Assembly: GCA_035416745.1 (NCBI GenBank)
Contig: DAOLNV010000033.1
Span: 8,285-38,806 of the forward strand
Direction: 5' to 3'
DNA: 30,522 nt
Source: Candidatus Hydrogenedentota bacterium
GTDB taxonomy: Bacteria; Hydrogenedentota; Hydrogenedentia; Hydrogenedentales; SLHB01
The notes beneath the pieces were generated by a model. The model made no database searches. It saw nothing but the letters and a program-made list of their open reading frames with translations, and was not told the DNA's origin. A program made the translations under genes and the position numbers. Position 1 is the first letter of the stretch. Each line of letters begins with the position of its first letter. Below are positions 27,426 through 30,522 of this stretch, piece by piece.

Positions 27426-27459
27426 GACAGGCGTTGTGGTGGAGGCGTCCCTGCCTGTC
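27426..27459. repeat. GACAGGC inverted repeat
   Basis: GACAGGC (27426-27432) and GCCTGTC (27453-27459) form a 7-bp inverted repeat around 20 bases in a non-coding stretch that also contains GGCGTCCCTGCC. It lies downstream of the minus-strand fragment at 27507-27926. It may be a REP-like element or a weak terminator; no second copy is seen in the window. Confidence 0.35.
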
Positions 27460-27506
27460 TTGTTCTCGTGATTCGCCAACCGTGGGCAAGATGCTCGTGC
27501 CGCTCG

Positions 27507-27926
27507 CTAAGGCTTTGTCTGCTCGGCAGTTAGCGCCACGGGGCCGGTCTCGTTGCCGACACGGACTTCGATGGGCTGGCTGACAGCCCACGTGTCTCTG
27601 ATGGGGGCCCCCACCACATAGTATCCCGGTGCCAGGCAGCGCAGTCGGAACGACCCATCGGCGTCGGTCTCGGTATTCTGCGCCAGGGCACGTGCCAGTC
27701 CGGACAGGTCGCACGCAGAGGTCATGTCTGTCCACGGCACGCCCTGGGCTTCGGCTCGTTGCCATAGTTCCATGGGCAACACGCGAATCCTGGCCCCCGA
27801 AACGGGATTGCCTGCATCGGTAACGGACCCGTCTGCTGCGTCAATACTGGCTGCTGTCCTTATGTCGCGCGGGCGCCCGGAAAGGTGAGGATCGACGCGG
27901 AATCCTTCCTCACGCTCCCCAGACAT
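27507..27926 (-). CDS. Carboxypeptidase-regulatory-like domain protein, probably a gene remnant
   Basis: A 139-residue frame with a recognisable CarboxypepD_reg-type beta-sandwich: DGSVTDAGNPVSGARIRVLP, then after an insert NTETDADGSFRLRCLAPGYYVVGA. The pattern G-x-V-x-D-x-x-G-x-P-V-x-G-A followed by T-D-A-D-G-x-F-R-L and P-G-x-Y is diagnostic. No signal peptide is seen, although such domains are normally on exported proteins, and the ATG at 27926 has no ribosome site. The open frame continues to 28016, but this would start within three bases of the divergent CehA-like gene, which is implausible. It may be the 3' remnant of a larger exported protein. Coding likelihood for the domain is good; that it is an intact gene is doubtful. 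Confidence 0.5.
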   Translation of the reverse strand: MSGEREEGFRVDPHLSGRPRDIRTAASIDAADGSVTDAGNPVSGARIRVLPMELWQRAEAQGVPWTDMTSACDLSGLARALAQNTETDADGSFRLRCLAPGYYVVGAPIRDTWAVSQPIEVRVGNETGPVALTAEQTKP

Positions 27927-28018
27927 GAGGATGGTATACTGCGGCTTTGCGCTCACGAATGCAGGCACGGGGGACACGTTCTGCGCGGGGTTCCCACTTG
28001 GGCATATGGAGGTCAATT

Positions 28019-30522
28019 ATGAGGCTATGCATAACCACCCTGTCTGTGCTGGCGGCGGTCGCCGTCCCGGCATTTTTGGCCGAGGCCGCCGAGATCGTCC
28101 GTCTGACGGAGGATACGTACGCGGAATATGCTCCTGCGGGCAAAGAAAGCGAGGCGATTTGCGGCGATTTCGTGCTGCGGAACGAGAGAATCGTCGCGGT
28201 GATTGCCGATCCGAGTCTCTACCGGCAGGCCAATCTCATGACACTTGGCGTAGGCGGCGGCGTGCTTGACCTGACCACGCGGCAGGACCCGAACGACCAG
28301 CTTCAGGCGTATGTGCCGTGGAAACCCTTTTCGCTGGTGTTCCCCGAGGAGATCACGGTTGACGGCGTCCAGACGCCCTTCGAAACCGCTGCCCTCCGCC
28401 CGCTTCAAGGCGCAACCATCACCATCAGCTTCATGGTGCTCGAAGACCCCGGCCAGTTTCTGGATCCCGAAGGCAGGCCGCTGACGTTTGTCCGATACAT
28501 CCTGGAAGAGGGCGCGCCGTATCTCACCATCGAGACCACTGTGGTCAATCCGAATCGCGAGCCAGTCTCGTGCAAGCTCATGGACTACGTGCGCCTCGAT
28601 CAATCCTCCGACGAGCGCGCGATACAAAAGACCCCCGAGGGCCCGAACCGGATCTACTGGGGGTACTATGAATGGTTCGATCAGGCCTATGTGGCCGTAT
28701 CGCAGGATCGGGTCTTCTACCACGCCATCGGGGAGGGCTACGACGGTCCGGATGCGCCGTCAGTGCTGGCGTACCTCGAACAGGGCGAAGACGATGTGTT
28801 CGACCTGGCGCCGGGCCAGACCGTCCAGTTTGCGCGGCGCATTGTGCCCGGCCGGTCGCTGCTCGAGGCGATGGGGACGGTCCGGGCGTTGCAGGGCGTT
28901 GAGCAGCACCCCGCGACGCTGGTTGTGCGCGGCGCGAACGGCGCGCCGGTCTCGGGCGCGCGGGTCGAAGCCGTCTCCGCGCCCGAGTTCGGATGGGGCC
29001 GTACCGGCGCCGATGGCGCCATCACCGTGGCGCTGCCTCTTGGCGCGCATGAATTCAGGGTGAGCTGCCTGGGCTACGGTTCCGCGGACGTAGAAGTGAG
29101 CGTTCCCGGTGCAGCCCCCATCGCCGTCGAGTTGCCCGCGCCCGGATACGTCGATGCGGCCATCAGCGGCGTCACTGGCGGGCCTATCCCGTGCAAGGTC
29201 CAGTTCATCGGCAAGAACGGAACCGCCGACCCGTTCTTGGGGCCCGAATGTGGCGTGCACGGCATCCACAACGTTTACTACACGCCGGACGGCCGGTTCA
29301 CGCAACCCCTCGAGCCCGGCGATTACGACGTGATCGTGAGCCGCGGCCCCGAATACGACGCGGTGTTCACGGACATCACCATCGAACAGGGCAAAGCAAC
29401 GCCGTTGGCCGCCACGCTGGTCCGCACGGTCGACACCACGGGCTGGATCAGCGGCGACCTCCACAGTCACACCACCGAATCGGGCGATAATCTGTCTTGT
29501 GTGGAAGGGCGGGTGTTGAACCTGGTCTGCGAGAACATCGAATTCGCTCCAGCGACCGACCACAACCGCCTGTACAGTTATGCGCCGGTTCTGCAACGCC
29601 TCGGCCTCACCGCTCGCATGGCTACCTCGGTCGGCGTTGAGCTTACCAGCGTGGATGGTGACACCAGCCATCACAACGCGTTCCCGCTCCAGCCCGTCTA
29701 CCACACTCAGGACAACCATGCGCCGCAGCCGTCGCTGGATCCCGAGGTCCAGATCGCCCGCCTCGCGATGTGGGACGACGCCAGCGAGAAACTGGTGCAA
29801 CTCAATCATCCCGACATGAACCGGGTCTATTTCGACCGCAACGGCGACGGCGAGGAAGACGGCGGCCTCTCGCGCATGCATCAGCACGTCGACGTTATTG
29901 AAATACGGCCGCCCGGCGCCGTTTATTGGGCCCCCCTGACCGATATGATGCCGCCTGGCAGCGAGGGTAAGTACAATCCCGCCAGTAACCGCATCGCCGC
30001 GTGGTTGCGCTTGTGGAGTCTCGGAAAGAGCCGTCCGGGTGTGGTCAACACCGATGCCCATTCGAACTTCCACGGTTCGGGCAAGGTGCGCAACTATATC
30101 GAGAGCCCGACGGACGACCCTGCCGCTATTAACGAGATCGACGTTGTGCAGGCTCTCGAGGCCGGCCGCTCGACGATGACCAACGGGCCGTTCCTCGAAC
30201 TCAACGTGAGCCCCGCTGGGAACGCCGGGGTTTCCGGCACGGTCGGCGATACGGTAGCCGCGCCGTCGGGCGAGGTGGACGTGCACGTGCGGGTACAGTG
30301 CGCGAACTGGCTCGGCGTGGATCGCGTCGACGTGCTGATCAACGGCGAGCGCAGCGACGACCTCGTTTTCACGCGCGAGACGCATGCCGCACTGTTCCGC
30401 GAAGGAACTGTGCGGTTCGAGCACAGCGTGCGCGTGAAGGTTGACGGCGACGCATACATTGTGGCAGCTGCCATCGGCCGCGGCGCAACGCTGTCGCCTG
30501 TGATGGGCCGTGACGCGAACGA
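28019..30522 (+). CDS. CehA/McbA-type PHP-domain metallohydrolase, exported (3' end outside window)
   Basis: At least 834 residues, running off the right edge. A signal peptide is at residues 1-23 (ITTLSVLAAVAVPAFLAEA). A large N-terminal beta-rich region is followed by a carboxypeptidase-regulatory-like domain at about residues 300-365 (LVVRGANGAPVSGARVEAV, GADGAITVAL). The PHP metal-dependent hydrolase core starts near residue 475. Metal-binding motifs are H482-x-H484 (GDLHSHT), D514-H515 (ATDHN), the HHNAFPL and QLNHPD segments, and D679-x-H681 (NTDAHSN). This matches the CehA/McbA family, whose named members hydrolyse carbamate-insecticide esters or microcin-related substrates, though most members have unknown substrates. 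The ATG has GGAGG six bases upstream. A TGG-TATACT extended -10 at 27932-27940 may be its promoter; no good -35 is present. Confidence 0.88.
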   Translation, partial: MRLCITTLSVLAAVAVPAFLAEAAEIVRLTEDTYAEYAPAGKESEAICGDFVLRNERIVAVIADPSLYRQANLMTLGVGGGVLDLTTRQDPNDQLQAYVPWKPFSLVFPEEITVDGVQTPFETAALRPLQGATITISFMVLEDPGQFLDPEGRPLTFVRYILEEGAPYLTIETTVVNPNREPVSCKLMDYVRLDQSSDERAIQKTPEGPNRIYWGYYEWFDQAYVAVSQDRVFYHAIGEGYDGPDAPSVLAYLEQGEDDVFDLAPGQTVQFARRIVPGRSLLEAMGTVRALQGVEQHPATLVVRGANGAPVSGARVEAVSAPEFGWGRTGADGAITVALPLGAHEFRVSCLGYGSADVEVSVPGAAPIAVELPAPGYVDAAISGVTGGPIPCKVQFIGKNGTADPFLGPECGVHGIHNVYYTPDGRFTQPLEPGDYDVIVSRGPEYDAVFTDITIEQGKATPLAATLVRTVDTTGWISGDLHSHTTESGDNLSCVEGRVLNLVCENIEFAPATDHNRLYSYAPVLQRLGLTARMATSVGVELTSVDGDTSHHNAFPLQPVYHTQDNHAPQPSLDPEVQIARLAMWDDASEKLVQLNHPDMNRVYFDRNGDGEEDGGLSRMHQHVDVIEIRPPGAVYWAPLTDMMPPGSEGKYNPASNRIAAWLRLWSLGKSRPGVVNTDAHSNFHGSGKVRNYIESPTDDPAAINEIDVVQALEAGRSTMTNGPFLELNVSPAGNAGVSGTVGDTVAAPSGEVDVHVRVQCANWLGVDRVDVLINGERSDDLVFTRETHAALFREGTVRFEHSVRVKVDGDAYIVAAAIGRGATLSPVMGRDAN

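Noticed and set aside
28760..30424. Minus-strand frame of 554 codons
   Set aside because: Antisense shadow of the CehA-like gene, whose metal motifs and ribosome site are on the plus strand.

Overview
The window is a high-GC, densely coded bacterial chromosome segment from a Gram-negative-type cell. The evidence for this is lipoprotein and Tat signals, a PpiD-like periplasmic chaperone and a HlyD-type efflux adaptor. A formylglycine sulfatase, a Gfo/Idh/MocA oxidoreductase, a Tat-exported sugar-isomerase-like protein, a WbsX-type glycan protein and a CehA/McbA hydrolase together look like an uncultured polymer-degrading heterotroph of the Hydrogenedentota or PVC/Planctomycetota kind. That placement is inference from gene content. 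No rRNA, tRNA, CRISPR array, transposase or phage gene was seen.

Layout: 1-3386 (minus) is a housekeeping block of yebC-ruvC, a DUF2225 zinc-ribbon protein and a shikimate kinase cut by the left edge, behind a good sigma70-type promoter at 3439-3468. 3832-7110 (plus) holds a Tat/lipobox sugar-isomerase-like protein and a sulfatase, with a convergent Gfo/Idh/MocA oxidoreductase at 7142-8122. 8526-14811 (plus) is a complete peptide/opine-type ABC importer (binding lipoprotein, two permeases, two ATPases) with a VOC-superfamily protein between the permease and ATPase genes. 14987-17674 (plus) is a secreted multidomain WbsX/GH99-like protein. 17829-21031 (minus) carries a GT4 glycosyltransferase downstream of a PpiD/SurA-like foldase. 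21289-23354 (plus) is a small two-helix membrane protein translationally coupled to a sodium:solute symporter. 23473-27272 (minus) is a TetR-HlyD-ATPase-permease export operon with the same gene order as the E. coli cecR-ybhGFSR locus and a promoter/operator visible upstream. 27507-27926 (minus) is a carboxypeptidase-regulatory-like fragment. 28019 to the right edge (plus) is a CehA/McbA-type PHP metallohydrolase.

The genes suggest a lifestyle of taking up peptides and small solutes and handling sulfated or modified glycans, with a self-regulated efflux unit. The less ordinary material lies between genes: a dispersed element (GAGACCTTCG box, GGCGTGG hairpin, ACAGC tail) flanks the importer operon on both sides, a 9-bp tandem repeat forms a G-quadruplex-type tract upstream of it, and a TetR operator overlaps its own promoter. 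I found no clearly undescribed multi-gene system. The best candidates for novelty are the small protein/symporter pair and the exported isomerase-like protein with a His/Cys-rich N-terminus.
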